This document shows positions 42,781 through 55,165 of a stretch of DNA of 64,000 nucleotides, in pieces. Origin of the DNA: Fragum whitleyi (taxonomy: Eukaryota; Mollusca; Bivalvia; Cardiida; Cardiidae). The notes beneath the pieces were generated by a model. It was not told the DNA's origin. It saw only the letters and a list, made by a program, of their open reading frames with translations, and made no database searches. How positions within the stretch are numbered: the first letter of the stretch is position 1; the number at the start of each line of letters is the position of its first letter. Location: NCBI GenBank assembly GCA_948146395.1, contig OX411543.1:29093558-29157557 (forward strand). Direction: 5' to 3'. The translations under genes were made by a program, and so were the position numbers.

Positions 42781-43120
42781 AACCCGAGGTATTGCTATAG
42801 CCTTCGTGTTGTTGTTGTCGTCGTCGTTGTCATTGTCGTGCAAAAACTTTGGAATTTTGTGTTATCTCTGGTTCTACTGAAAGCAATTACTTGAAACTTG
42901 GAACGCATGTTTACCATCAAAAGAGAAACCTACACTTTCAAGGGGGATAACTCTAGATGCATTTTGAACAAATTATGCCCCTTTTTCGACTGTGTGAATT
43001 AGCTTGTTTGGTATACATCACCTTCTTTTTCGGGATGGATTTCAAATTGATTCTTATGAGTTGAGCCCCATCTAGTAATCAAAAAGATTTTTCAAAAGCT
43101 TCAGTTTCAAGGTCAAGCAA
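42781..43120 (+). repeat. Head of a tandem-repeat-type element with (GTT/GTC)n
   Basis: AAACCCGAGGTATTGCTATA-GCC is followed by GTTGTTGTTGTCGTCGTCGT, then GCAAAAACTTTGG and a TTACTTGAAACTTGGAACG segment of the style seen in the other elements. Only one unit is recognisable. Confidence 0.5.
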
Positions 43121-44102
43121 TATGAATTCAAATTTTCCAGAGCACTACTCTTACAAGCATGGGTGAATTTTGCACAATTTTTCTTCTGACAGTATATGCT
43201 TTAATAAAACTTTATGTGTCCCATCAATAAAAATATGATAAGTAATACGCCTAAGTACATGTAGAATAAGCAATCTTTTGCATTGGATAAATTGTTCTGT
43301 TTATACTGTAATGTTGTAAGTGTTGTGCATGGTTTTCCCTCTATGTTCAAAACTGGGGTTCATTTGCCACATTATGACCCCCTTAAAACTAGATAAAGAA
43401 TGTTTATTTGACAATTTTTGGGGTCATTTAAAAAAAGAGAGGGTCCAAATTCAAAGAAACGGGGGGTCATGGAAAACTTGGTTGTGGAAAACAGCCAAAT
43501 CATGTTCATCAGGTGCACCAACTTCTGCAATATATTAATATATTTAATATATTGATAATGTTGTTTAACCTTTACAAATACACTGACTGATGAAGAAGGT
43601 GTGAGAAAGACTCCTAGACATAGAGGACAAACTTATTTCTGACCCGAATTTTACCCAGATGTAGACTGGTTCCACTGCTATTCTAGGCTATTCTAATAGT
43701 TAATATATGGACGGGTCTAAAGCTGGAAGCCCACTGTCTGAGAGATACCCTGATATAGCAAGCAACAATACCCACCTGGGATCTGAAATAAGTTGGCCCA
43801 TAGATAAAAGTTGTGTTCAGTAAACAAAAAGTTTAAAGTAATAATGTAGACAGTGTCATCAATCTTGTGATGTGAGATTACAATGTTATCCTTGAAATAT
43901 TTCAGAACAATCTTTTTGTCTGAACAACCATGATAATATGCACAACTTTTGTTTGACCCCTAAACCAGGATTTAAACACTCTTCCCCTCCCCCCCCTCTA
44001 AAATTGTTTTATTTTGATTCTTAGAAAATTCTGGTGAGGGGGTCATTGTGACCCTCTTGAGAGAAATTTTTAAGGGTCAAAACAGGTTTTTTAACAGTTT
44101 TT
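43121..44102. other. Intronic stretch with GGGTCA/TGACCC-rich repeat flank
   Basis: Near 43980-44100 the sequence resembles the left part of the CAGGGCTT-type element seen at 40858-41189 (GAGGGGGTCATTGTGACCCT). It continues after 46134 (GACCCCCAGAATTTCGTGGT), so the tandem-repeat element below split it. Confidence 0.5.
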
Positions 44103-46134
44103 AGCTCCACTGGCTGAAAGCCACAGGGGCTATTGTCATGGCGTTGTGTCCGTCATGCATCCGTCCGTCCATCGGTCCGTGCGTCTGGTCGTAAAATTGT
44201 TCTTTAAAAATCTTCTCCTCAGAAACTACTGGATGAATTTCAACCAAACTTCACAGGAATGATCCTTAGGTGACCCTCTTTCAAAGTTGTTCAAGAAATT
44301 TTGATCCAATTAAAAACATGGATTTAATGGGCGTGGCTAATTTCCAAATATGGTAGAAAGTGACATTTCTCAGGTTCTAATTGATGGATACCAATTAAAT
44401 TTAACATGAATAATCCTTGGGTGACCCTTTATCAGTCTTAAAAAAATTATTGTGAACGGATGAAAAATATGTATTTAATAGGCTGAGGTCATTTCTCTAT
44501 ATGTTATATAGTGGAAACTAGGGCTCCGTATCGATCAGTTTTATCGATACGATATATGTATCGATAAAAAATTAACGATATTCGATATATCATATGATAT
44601 TCCTATTTTCATTCAAACTAACCAAAAGAGTTTGTCATTCTTTATAAGACACACATTTTGAGCAACTGCAAATACAATAATATAACCCAGTCTGTCCAGT
44701 ATGCTTGTGACAAATAACAGAGCCTCAGAGTATGGGTTCTTTAGATTTACATGATGGTGTAATGTTTAAAAACTTAGTTTATACTTGCTCTCTTCCTATT
44801 GAATGTGCATCGGTATGACAAAATCAAAATTGGCTCGGACTTATGAAAATTAAAAAGGAAAAAATTAAATGGAATGCCTAAAGCCAGGTAGTCGTAATTA
44901 CAAACTTCACTAAACGTGGGCAAGTCATGACATTTATTTTATTTCTCAACAAAATTAAAATCTTTTTAATCGAAAATTACGATAGTAAACAATTTAGGTG
45001 TAAAACAAAAGAAAGTACCGGTAATTTTCCCCTTTGTTTCATTAATCCAGAAAAATCATCGATCTGAGGCTTTCTGACCAAAATCCACAAGAAATACACA
45101 GTTAAGTCTCAAAGTTGTGTAAAGGACTTGGAAGAGTTTATTTTACAAAAGGTTGGACAGCTGATCAAAGGTGCCGACGCCAGATGTCTTGGCTATTTTT
45201 AGAAAAATTTCCAGAGCTGACACGCGACAGTCGGTTAACCTAGTGGGAATGGAATTCAGACCCTTTCCTTCATGTTGAGAATATAACATCCTTTTATAAA
45301 CTATTTTGTTGGCTTGAATAACGGATTAAACTTAAATAAAAATGGATGTTTATTTTTTTTCTTTTAACGACAGCGCAGGTAGGCCATTTCTTTTACAATG
45401 CCGAATGAACTTGAATAACCATTTACTTTTTAGGGTCCTGAGAAATACTGCCTTTTTGCACTAGGAACAAACTTAAGTTAACAAGCATTGAGTTTTACCC
45501 TTTTCGCAGCTGTAACCATTGAACATTGAGTTCTTTTAATAATTTTTCCATTAATGTTTCATATTCTTATGTCGATCGATATTTTTTCCGATACAGAAAC
45601 ATTCGATCCGATATATCTATCGAACGTAAAATACCGGTATTCGATATATATCGAGTACCGGTACGGAGCCCTAGTGGAAACTTTGAAAATCTTTTTCTAA
45701 GAACATAATCAATGGATATCAACCAAATTTCACTGGAATGATTCCTGAGTGACCCTTTATCAGTGTACCAAAAATTATTGTGATCGGATAAAAAACCTGT
45801 ATTTTATAGGCGGAGGTCATTTCTCCATATGTTACATAGTGGAAACTTTGAAAATCATTTTCCCAGAATGTAACTGATGGATATCAATCAAACTTCACTG
45901 GAATGATCCTTGGGTGACCCTTTATCATGCAGTTAAAAATTATTGTCATTGGATGAAAACTATGTCTTTTATGGGCCGATGTCATTTCTCTATATGTTAT
46001 ATAGTGGAAACTTTGAAAATCATTTCAAGATCAGTAGAACCCAAAATATCTAAAAATCTAGTCAAAACTTAGATTTGCTATTACAAGAATTTCACGTCTG
46101 TTGAGCGACTCAAGCCATTCATGGCTTTCTAGTT
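44103..46134 (+). repeat. Tandem-repeat element AGCTCCACTGGCTG head, split by a hAT-like element
   Basis: Head AGCTCCACTGGCTGAAAGCC-ACAGGGGCT, then ATCCGTCCGTCCATCGGTCC. Four or more ~170-bp units share CAACCAAATTTCACTGGAAT, GATCCTTGGGTGACCCTTTA and CATTTCTCTATATGTTATAT. The tail is GAGCGACTCAAGCCATTCAT then GGCTTTCTAGTTT. Positions 44519-45673 are a later insertion. Confidence 0.87.
44519..45673. mobile_element. hAT-like non-autonomous element with 8-bp target duplication
   Basis: The 12-bp ends TAGGGCTCCGTA and TACGGAGCCCTA are exact inverse complements. GTGGAAAC at 44511-44518 and 45674-45681 is an exact 8-bp duplication, which joins the host repeat unit correctly when one copy is removed. 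The subterminal regions are dense in ATCGATA/TATCGAT-like words. No transposase frame is present in 1,155 bp. Confidence 0.9.
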
Positions 46135-46732
46135 TTTTTTATCCCTTAAATGTTTGAAAATGCTTCCTATATGCTATCTAAAACTTTACAAATAATTTGA
46201 AAACTTCATAACTTCAACACCTACAAAATTCTAACAAACAATTTGCCCTCTTCATTGTTTTGATCCATTAAAATCAGATTCGACCCCCAGAATTTCGTGG
46301 TAATGGGGTCAATGACTCCTCAATTTCAAACACTAGCATGATCCCTGATAGTGAGAGACTTTTAGTCATCTGACAGTAATACAGGACAACAAAATTATAA
46401 ATTGGCCATGATGGGAAGACATTTTGGAATTCGACCAATGTGAAAATCTTGAAAGTTTAAAAAAATCTGTGTCTCTTTTTGTGTTAAAAAATTAAATCTA
46501 TCACATCAAGATAGAATGAGGGGCGTGAGTGGTAAAATCTTGATCCAAAACAAGGAAGGAAGTATATATGTCGATCCTCAACTCAAGTACTCTCGTCACA
46601 CTTATGGATTTGTGCATCTTTTTTTTAAATTGAATACATTTCTACTTATAACTTCTCAAGACTCCAATAGACCTACATGTTCAAAGTCTCACACTAGATA
46701 AAATAGATCTTTTCTTTACACTGCCAAATATG
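46135..46732. other. Intronic stretch, repeat remnants only
   Basis: The right part of the GACCCC-rich repeat runs to about 46345. The remainder, including a 61-codon frame at 46516-46701, has no recognisable content. Confidence 0.4.
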
Positions 46733-46919
46733 GTGGTACAATCAAAACTGTCATAGTGGCAACCTGTATTCAGCAAGCAACCTGTCTTAAGCAAGCGGCC
46801 ACCCTGTTCCCAAATGAACCAATTGCACTGTAATTGACCTGCATTAAGCAAGCACCTGTCTTAAGCAAGCAATTTTTGATTGTCCCTTGGGTGCTTGCTA
46901 AAGACAGGTTTGACTGTAT
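46733..46919. mobile_element. MITE with TACARTCAAAMCTGTC ends
   Basis: The left end TACAATCAAAACTGTC and inverse of the right end GACAGGTTTGACTGTA match at 14 of 16. The interior has repeated TTAAGCAAGC. Confidence 0.75.
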
Positions 46920-47177
46920 ATTATCTTCTGTCTGTCAGTCTACTTATGCCTTCGTCTGTATAACCACTACTATATCATGTCAAATGTCTGAAGGAATGAT
47001 GGCTGGGACAGGATCAACCCCATGAATATTTGGCTTATAAGCTACCATTAAAACTATCAAGCCAGAGGTTTGACAGAAAGTTGTAACTATTATTTATTTA
47101 AGCTTTTTGTCCTCAATCATCAATATATTCTCAATGAATATCTGAGACAGATTGCCATTTAAAATTGCTCAAGACAA

Positions 47178-47257
47178 TTCGATGGCCCAGCAGGAAACAG
47201 TTGTAACTGCCTATATTTTTGTAGGCAGTTACAACTGTTTCACACTGAGCCATCGAA
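47178..47257. mobile_element. Hairpin MITE GAAACAGTTGTAACTGCCTA, copy 1
   Basis: Arms at 47194-47213 and 47222-47241 are exact 20-bp inverse complements. Outer TTCGATGGC-CAG / CTGAGCCATCGAA also pair. A second copy is at 63063-63133. Confidence 0.88.
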
Positions 47258-48956
47258 GTGATCTGTCTATGTTCTATCTGTCTTAAAAAAATTAAGCTGA
47301 ATTTATGTAATATGCAATGAAGGATTAATGAAATATTGTGTAACCTTGAACTCAGGGCGGGGTTTCCAATTAGTATGAATGTGCAAATATGTATCATTCT
47401 GATGCAATATACTTATGTGTGGGCTTAGCAATAGCTGAGTACAGTAAAATTATATACAGTAAACCACCATGTCTGATCATATGATAATGATATATCCCCA
47501 TAAATCATTTATTCACTTGTTTTCATCCCTGTTATGCTTCAATAATCAAACATTTTCTGCATAAGATGTTGCCCTAGGTTCACTTATTAACCTGGCCAAT
47601 TTTCCAAATATAAATTGACATTCAATATGTTTGTTCATTTTGAATGGGGGTTAATACCACTTTCAACAGTATCTCTGGTTAATTATGATGGCTTGATTAC
47701 CTAACCATGACTTCTTGGTATTTTTCTCATAAGCCCTAGAACTTTCTATCCTTGCTCCGGTTTTGCATCCCACTAGGTTAATATTTGCACATTAGTGGGC
47801 ATTTAATGTCCAAAACGGTATTTGTCTTTGCAGATGTTAAATGTGGGACAATACTTCTTTCCCCCTCCTCAGAAGTTTACTCAATTTGCATGCTAATCTT
47901 CAGTGCTTACTCTTACCCAAAAGTTTTTAAGTCTGCATGCTTCAGTTGAGTCTTACTAAATGCCCCCTGACTGGGGCAATAGATTTAAATGCTAAAAGTG
48001 TTTTCCATGTTTGAAAGTCAAACCAAAATCAGTGTGTCTTGGTGTTTATTGTTGTTGTTCTTTGTAGGGAAAGTTGTGTCATTCTTCATTATTTGGGGTA
48101 GAATCAGGGTGCCTGCTTTGGCAATGAAATCCAAATTTTGCTGATAAACTACGAAAAGCCCCAATTCTAGATGATCAGGATAAGAAAATAGCAGTTTGAG
48201 CCACATTTTCCTGCACAGATGAATGACAAACTGTGGGATATCATCCTGTAGTACTCTGAATTAAAGCAAACTTCCGAGAGGTATGTCCAGAACATAGTGA
48301 TAGTGTCTATGAAACCACTATACCCACGGATTGTGGAGAAAAAATGGTTCAAAATCATTGTAAATCTGGGGGAAATTTGGCTCTGTCTTGGCACTACAAT
48401 TATTTATGAATAACCTACAAACACTAATGAAAAATCCTAAATCAAATTTAAAAAAATAAAAATTGAGGGGTCATACTCAAATCCCCAAGCCTTGAATAAG
48501 CATTTAATTTAAAAAAAAATCTTTTTAGAATAGCAATTTAAAGATAAGACTGATCAGACTTTGTGCAGGTTTAAACCTCAAGTGTCTTAAAATGGTATCA
48601 TTGGCGCCGTTCAACCAAAATACAAATGTGCCTCGTCATGCAAAAAGGGACCATCTTAGTCTAAGAACTACATGAAATAAATATTTGGAAAAGTTTTTGG
48701 TACATCATAAGTGAACCATAACAGTTTTAAGGAAATATTTACAGAGATGCAGAATAATCCCTCTAGATTCAGAAAATTTATTTGCGAAAAAGTTGGAATC
48801 TGGTCAGACTGCTGATACACTTCCCAGAAGGACCATTATTGAATCAAGGGTCACAAATATATGGTTTTGCTCATCAAGAAAAATGTTTTACACTTACGGT
48901 ATCACATGACTGAGGTTAATATCAAACTTCCAGATGGAATAAATGGTTAGATTTTT
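47258..48956. other. Intronic stretch, no feature recognised
   Basis: AT-rich sequence with short open frames on both strands, none with motifs or splice partners. No IQGAP calponin-homology exon is recognised. Confidence 0.4.
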
Positions 48957-50363
48957 AGCTCGACTATTTGAAGAATAGGGGGGCTATTCCAGTCACCCGG
49001 ACGTTGGCGTCGGCGTCAGCATCGGCGTCGGCGTAATGCTTTGGTTAAGTTTTTACGTGCAAGTGTTTAAAATCTCTGTTTCTAATAAAGCTATTGCTTT
49101 GAAACTTGCACATGCTTCTGTGACCATAATATCAGCATCTAGACAAAGATTCATTACTCTGATATTGAATTTAGTGGAATTTTAACCCTATTTGGACTTA
49201 GAAATCTTGGTTAAGTTTTTACGTGCAAATGTTGTTTATCTGTAATATTTTTGTTTCTATAAAAGCAATTGCTTTGCAACTTTACACATGCTTCTGTGAC
49301 CATAATATCAGCCTCTTGACAAAGATTCATTACTCTGATATTGAATTTAATAGAATTTTAACCCTTTTTTGGACTTAGAAAATCTTGGTTAAGTTTTTAC
49401 GTGCAAATGTTGTATTTCTGTAAATCTTGGTTAAGTTTTTACGTGCAAATATTGTATTTCTGTAATATCTCTATTTCTACTAAAGCTTTTGCTTTGAAAC
49501 TTTGCACATGCTTCTGTGACCATAATATCAGCCTCTAGACAAAGATTCAATACTGTGATATTGAATTAAGAGGAATTTTAACCCTTTTCGGACTTAGAAA
49601 TCCTTGGTTAAGTTTTTACGTGCAAATGTTGAACATCAGTTATAGCTCTATTTCTGCATAGGCTATCACTTGGAAACTCTACACATGCTTCTGTTACCAT
49701 GATATCAGCCTCTTGACAAAGATTTATTACTCTGATATTGAATTTAGTGGAATTTTAACCTTTTTCAGACTCAGAAATTCTTGTTTAAGTTTTTATGTGC
49801 AAATATTGTACATCAGTTATATCTCTAATTCTATTAAAGCTATTGCTTTCAAACTTTGCACATGCTTCAATGATCATAACAACAGCCTCTTGATAAAGAT
49901 TCAATTCTCTGGTATAGAATTTAGTGGATTTATAACCCTTTATGGACTTAGAAATTCTTGGTTAAGTTTTTACGTGCAAATGTTGTATTTCTGTAATACC
50001 TCTATTTCTACTACAGCTGTTGCTTGGAAACTTTACACATGCTTCTTTGACCATAATATTAGCCCACAGAAAAAGATTCATTACTCTGATATTTAATTTA
50101 GTGGAATTTTAACCCGTTTTGGCCTTAAAAATCTTGGTTATGTTTTTATGTGCAACTGTTTTATGTTAGTTGTATATCTGTTCCAACTAAAGCTATTGCT
50201 TTGAAACTCTGCACATGCTTCTGTGACCATAATATCAGCCTCTAGACAAAGATTCTTTTCTCTTGACTTTCATTTTATTGAATTTCCAATGTTGATATTG
50301 ATTTGCTGTTACTATCCAGCACTAGGAATAGTCGAGCTTCGCTGTCCTCCAACAGCTCTTGTT
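48957..50363 (+). repeat. Tandem-repeat element AGCTCGACTATT head, about six ~200-bp units
   Basis: Head AGCTCGACTATTTGAAGAAT-AGGGGGGCT, then GGCGTCGGCGTCAGCATCGG hexamer repeats. Units hold CTTGGTTAAGTTTTTACGTG, GCTTTGAAACTTTGCACATG and AAGATTCATTACTCTGATAT. The tail AATAGTCGAGCTTCGCTGTC is the inverse of the head, ending AACAGCTCTTGTTT. Confidence 0.9.
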
Positions 50364-50523
50364 TAATTCATATTCTCATGGACTTAGATTTATAATCTTA
50401 CTGGTTTGATCCCCATCAGCTTCACAGATTGCTCACATGGCAAAACTTCTCTTTGTCTATATACCTCCTGTCAAACAGGAATCTTCCTGGTTTAGCATGA
50501 AAGGTTAATATTGCTGCATTGAT

Positions 50524-50596
50524 AGTGCTCACAGTTGGTAAGAGTGTCAGTCTCCAAATCATAGGGTCCTGGGTCCGATCTGCTGTAAAGGCACAC
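50524..50596 (+). repeat. tRNA-like sequence, Trp-like loop
   Basis: CAGTTGGTAAGAGTGTCAGT is A-box-like, loop CTCCAAA, B-box-like GGGTCCGATC; the acceptor ends pair only loosely (GTGC…GCAC). Probably a SINE head or pseudo-tRNA. Confidence 0.4.
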
Positions 50597-51618
50597 ATGA
50601 ATTCTGACATTTTGCTTTTTCCAAAAGGTGGATAATTGCAATCCTATGTGGTAAAGTGTCTGGAGGCCGAGATAGAACATTGTTGCTGTTATTCTAAAAC
50701 CTCTTAACTACAGCTTGATTAAAGCTGTAGTAATAAAGGTTTACGAATTACAAGGACGATATGCTGTTTGTGATGGTGAGAGAAATAGAAGGAATCCATT
50801 ATTAGATTCCCAGCCAGCATTGTGTTCAGTATGACACAACAGTGCAAACTCTTTGCCAATTACACCCTGCTTTGCATGTGCAGTTGTGTGCCTGGCAATG
50901 TTTAATTGGAGATCAATTTGCACTTTTTTATTATCCTGAATGCAGGGCAAGGCTTTATGTAAGACTGGACTATTGTTGAAAGTAGCAATAAAAAAACAAA
51001 CAACAAATAATTCATTACTTAATTCTCTATCTCCGCATAAAAGATCCAAATTGACAGCTCAATACTTCAATAGGTTGTACATTCAGAACTCCATTCAAGG
51101 AAATAACATCTTAAAACTCCATCCAAATATCCGGATTGAGGCTGTCTTCAATGGATGAACAATTCGCAAAGGATGTAAACCCTTCAATTCAATTTTCTTA
51201 ATTTAACTAGATTTTGCCCTGTTAAGATATTTAAAACACTTTTTCACATTTGGAAAGTTAATTCAACTAGAATTTACAAACCTTGAAAACATAGGCTCTA
51301 CAGGCTGCCATGTCACTGAAAAATGGTCCAGTATGATTAATTATAAAAAAATCTTCTCTTCTGAAACTTTTGATCAGAATTTAACCAAACTTCACAGGAT
51401 TGATGCTTAGAACATGCTCTTTCAGATTTATTAATGAAATACTGATTGGGCTGTTGACATGGCTCTACAGGCTGTCGTGTCACTGAAAAATGGTTCAATA
51501 TGATGAAATATACAAAAAATTATTTTCTCTGAAGCTTCTGTTCTGAATTCAACAAAATTTCACATGAATGATGCCTAGGACGTGCTCTTTAAGATTTCTT
51601 GGTTAAATACAGATTAAA
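50597..51618. other. Intronic stretch; one short hairpin
   Basis: CTACAGCTTGATTAAAGCTGTAG at 50710-50732 is a hairpin. Diverged AACCAAACTTCACAGGATTG-type units (51360-51600) are remnants of a tandem-repeat element. Confidence 0.45.
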
Positions 51619-51786
51619 CAGGGCTTAAAAATTCTTGAAATTTCTACTCGTCCTGCTGAATAAGAAAATATAGTGATACATAAATTTCATAAGTGAAATT
51701 TTGCAAAATCCACTCATCCTGCTTATATAGACAAAGAAGGAAAAAATCATGCAGGACGAGCGGACAAGTAGAATTTTCAAGCCCTG
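51619..51786. mobile_element. hAT-like MITE with CAGGGCTT ends
   Basis: CAGGGCTTAAAAATTCT… at the left and the inverse of …AGAATTTTCAAGCCCTG at the right. The flanking octamers AGATTAAA and TGATTAGA agree at 6 of 8. The interior contains inverted CATCCTGC/GCAGGACG. Confidence 0.68.
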
Positions 51787-51956
51787 TGATTAGATTGATA
51801 GGATGGGATTCAAGGGCTGCCATGTTACAGAAAAATAGTCCCTTATTATTCAGTAATAAAATAATATTCTTCTGTGAAACCTTTGGCCAGAAGTTAACAA
51901 ATCTTCACAAGAATGATACTTGAGGAATGCTATTTCCAATTTCTTCTTTAACTTCC

Positions 51957-52170
51957 CCGACGGCGGCACTCATTCTTTCCGACTATTTGTCTCTCACCAA
52001 TTGGTTGATAATCGTAGACCTATGTGAGATAGCAGCTGGAGGCTAGGAAAGGATGTGGTGGTTGTACTGGTGAGAGAAATACCAGGAAACCATTGTTAGG
52101 TGCTCCAGTCGCCGCGATATAACGGAAATAATGTTGAAAGCGGCGCTAAACTCCATTCAATCAATCAATC
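51957..52170 (+). mobile_element. SINE, 5'-truncated
   Basis: It begins within the T-arm (CCCGACGGCGGCACTCATTC), then has the full body and the tail CAATCAATCAATC. Same family as 57253. Confidence 0.87.
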
Positions 52171-52300
52171 TTCTTTAACTCTGGATCAGGTTGGTTACAT
52201 GGGATCTACAGGCGGTTGCATCACAGAATAATGGTCCCATATGATGAAATAGTAGTAATAATCTTCTCTGAAACTACTTGTCATAATTCAACAAAACTTC

Positions 52301-52547
52301 TTAACCCTTGTCTTGCTGAATAAATTTTGGCTAAAAATTATCATCAAAATCAAAGGACAAAAAGCACTGAAAGTACCAACTGTAGGTCAATTTTTATTTG
52401 AAAAACTAAATCTATTGACAATTCTGGTTTGAAAGTGAGAAACAGGTGGTGTAGACTAACATCAGACTGCACATATGTGCAGGCTGATGTTTGTCTTTAG
52501 CTCCTGCCAAAGCAGGAATATTCCGGGTTCAGCATGACAAGGGTTGA
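52301..52547. mobile_element. TTAA-type MITE 'CCCTTGTC-TGCTGAA', best copy
   Basis: TTAACCCTTGTCTTGCTGAA at the left and the inverse of TTCAGCATGACAAGGGTTGA at the right agree at all but two positions; the right TTAA has become TTGA. An internal CATCAGACTGCACATATGTG-type hairpin is present. Other copies: 14196-14421 and 59920-60081. Confidence 0.85.
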
Positions 52548-52784
52548 GAATGATTCTTAGGACAAGCTTTGTCTATAGTTATTGAGAGATATAATGCTGC
52601 GTCATGGAAAAGGGGGCCTTGTTATCACAGTGCAAGGTTGTCTGACAATTAAGGTCAACATCATTTATAAAGGTCCAACAGCAGACAGATTTGTAGTATT
52701 AAATGGAGGACAGGTATTTGTATTTTGCAAATACATCTTGTTTTTAATTAGGATTAAAAGTAATTACATGTCAATCCAAGTGAT

Positions 52785-53042
52785 TTCAGTAAAAAAAAAA
52801 AAATGCAGAAGGACTTTGATCTATGGGTTGGGGACCATACTTTAATCCTTTCTTGTTTTACAAAATTTTGGACCTGTCCAAATTCAAAGGTTTTGCAGAT
52901 GAAAATTTAAAGTGGATTTAATTTGAAAAATAACCATTCGGTAGGGTAGAAAATAGTGTGGTAAAAGAAGAAATTGCATGTCAGAAGATTTCAGTAAAAA
53001 AAATGCAAAAGGACTTTATTCAATGGGTTGGGGACCATACTT
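52785..53042. repeat. Direct duplication around a truncated TTAA-type MITE
   Basis: GATTTCAGTAAAAAA… to …GGGTTGGGGACCATACTT occurs at 52785-52842 and again at 52986-53043. Between them lies a copy of the 7027-type MITE cut in its central hairpin (to about 52986). Confidence 0.75.
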
Positions 53043-53109
53043 GAGGGGGAGATGTGACAGTAGTTTTAGGTAAATGAGGCCCAGTTCGTGAAAAGTAAGC
53101 ACAGTGTAT

Positions 53110-54067
53110 TGAGGTTTCAATGCAATACTATTGTATAGTCCGTTTGACTTCTAAATGGACCAACATTTCGCCGAAAATCTCAGAAATTGATGAACGAAAC
53201 ACATTTTTTTCTTGACATATCAAATTTTCCAGCTAATACCATGACGAATTTTGTTTATCAGAATTTTTGAATGTAAAATAATGATTTTGTCCGTCCGTCT
53301 GCATGTTAACTTCCAGCCTTTCATACCTACTTGTGACTGCATTAAACGGAACAGCGAAGGGCAGAGTCAAAAGTGTAAGATTTTGAGTGAATTGATTTAG
53401 TATAAAATCGAGTATTTCAATATAATAATGTTTGTCTAAGATTTTTACTACCGTTGGATATCAAATCTGTGTATATTCTCTCTTTCATCAGAAACTGTTT
53501 GACCAGATAATTGATTATTGTTTTCATATATTTTGAGATGAACCCTATATTTATACGTAAAGACCAATCAAAAAGCATTATTAAACGAAGTAGTTTGGAA
53601 TTTCACGAGGAAAACTTGATGAGAAGGCGGGTAATAACGGTAAAAATCACGTGCTATTTTAGTTAAAGATAACATGACCGTCGATATGCTAATTAGCATG
53701 TCCAAAAAAGGAATAATGGACATTTCATCTGTCAAATGTTTACTATAAAACCACGTGTTTTTACTATAAATGTTTACATTTTCTTAATATTAAACAGCCT
53801 CCATCACCCCTCGTGTTTAAGAACGGAAAGTGCGAAAATATTAACATTAACTACATAGACAAAATCATTATTTTGCAATCATTTTATTTTCAAAAAATAT
53901 TTTTTGGAATGGTATTAAGGTGAAATTAAGATTTTACTACATACAAATCCTACATTCAAACGCAATTTTATGTAATTGATGAAAAGGTTGGTCCATATAG
54001 AAGTCAAACGGACTATAAGTGACTATAAATATATACACTTACAATAGTTTTGCTCTGAGCCCTCAAA
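53110..54067. mobile_element. Hairpin MITE split by an 884-bp element
   Basis: The left half TGCAATACTATTG and right half AGTG…CACTTACAATAGTTTTGCTC match the intact copy at 6335-6403. The break is exactly at a TA. Confidence 0.8.
53134..54017. mobile_element. TA-flanked inverted-repeat element, ~31-bp ends
   Basis: TATAGTCCGTTTGACTTCTA…GGACCAAC (53134 on) and its inverse ending at 54017 differ at one base in about 31. Removing it with one TA restores the hairpin MITE. The TA duplication suits a Tc1/mariner-type element. No transposase. Confidence 0.88.
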
Positions 54068-54598
54068 TTATTGATACTGATCATATGATTTTAACATTCT
54101 ATGATTAATTTCTTTAGATGTAAATAATTTTAAAAGATGGTGTATATGATACATAAATGTTCAATATCTCAATCTGTGTATCATTTTGTAAATCTTTTTA
54201 GTCTGAAAGTTTTTTAAATGGAAAGATTTTATCATATTTTCCCACAACAAAATAATGGATTTTGTCACGGTGTATGATTAAGCATGTTTTGTCAAACTAA
54301 ATCAATTTTGATACAGAAAAAGTTTAACAACAGTATGACTCTGAATATAACCTGAAAGTAAGAGCAGTGTAGGTACTGTATTTCCTCAAATAAAAGCTCC
54401 CTGGCCAATAGAAGCTCCTCCTTCACAATTTACTTGAAAAACCAACTTCAGTTGATTAGAAATACTTGATTTTAAGCATTTTGTGAGTATTAATTCACTC
54501 ATTCATTTGAAGTTAATTTGCCCTAAAGAATTATTTTAATGATTTTGTAGCAGGAATTAGTCTCAAAGAAAAGAGAAACAGCAAAACACCATCTTTTA

Positions 54599-55140
54599 AG
54601 CTCACCTGAGTGGGAACTGCCCAAGTTTGGCTAATGTGATCTATCAGAGTCCTACCTCTGTCCATCCGTCTGACTGTTTGTCTATCTACAATTTATGTGG
54701 TTGGATCTGCGTTTTACGTCTTTAGAAAAAAAGGATAAATTTTTCATGCTCCTGCATCAAAAGATCGGGGCATATTGTTTTACCCATAATTATCTGTCTG
54801 TCCTTCTGTCTGTCTGTCTTCAAAACTTAACTAAAGACGCTTAACATTGACAGAATCTTCAAGCCTATTTAAGGTACAAGCCTCATAATCGGCATGATGA
54901 TAGATCTAAATGACATGCGTGAGCCGATACCAAAGTCAAGGTCACATGACAAGGTCAAGGTCATCTGTCAAGGTCAAATAGCTCAAAAACTTAGCCAAAA
55001 CTTTTTTTTTAACACACAAGCCTAATATTTGGCATGATGATAGATCTCAATAATGTGTATCTATAGACACAAAGCTCAAGGTCATATGACAAGGTCAAGG
55101 TCATCTGTCAATGTTAAACTTCTCAAAAACTTAACTAAAA
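54599..55140 (+). repeat. Two truncated tandem-repeat elements
   Basis: A type A-like head AGCTCACCTGAGTGGGAACT with CTGTCCATCCGTCTGACTGT is followed at about 54785 by a (CTGT)n tract and two ~165-bp units containing AAGGTCAAGGTCATCTGTCA and GGCATGATGATAGATCT. Confidence 0.7.
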
Positions 55141-55165
55141 ATTGTTACATGTTCAGTCAATTCAA

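Noticed and set aside
49713..50096. 127-codon frame with two similar halves
   Set aside because: Two tandem units of the 48957 element read through; other units of the same array are interrupted.
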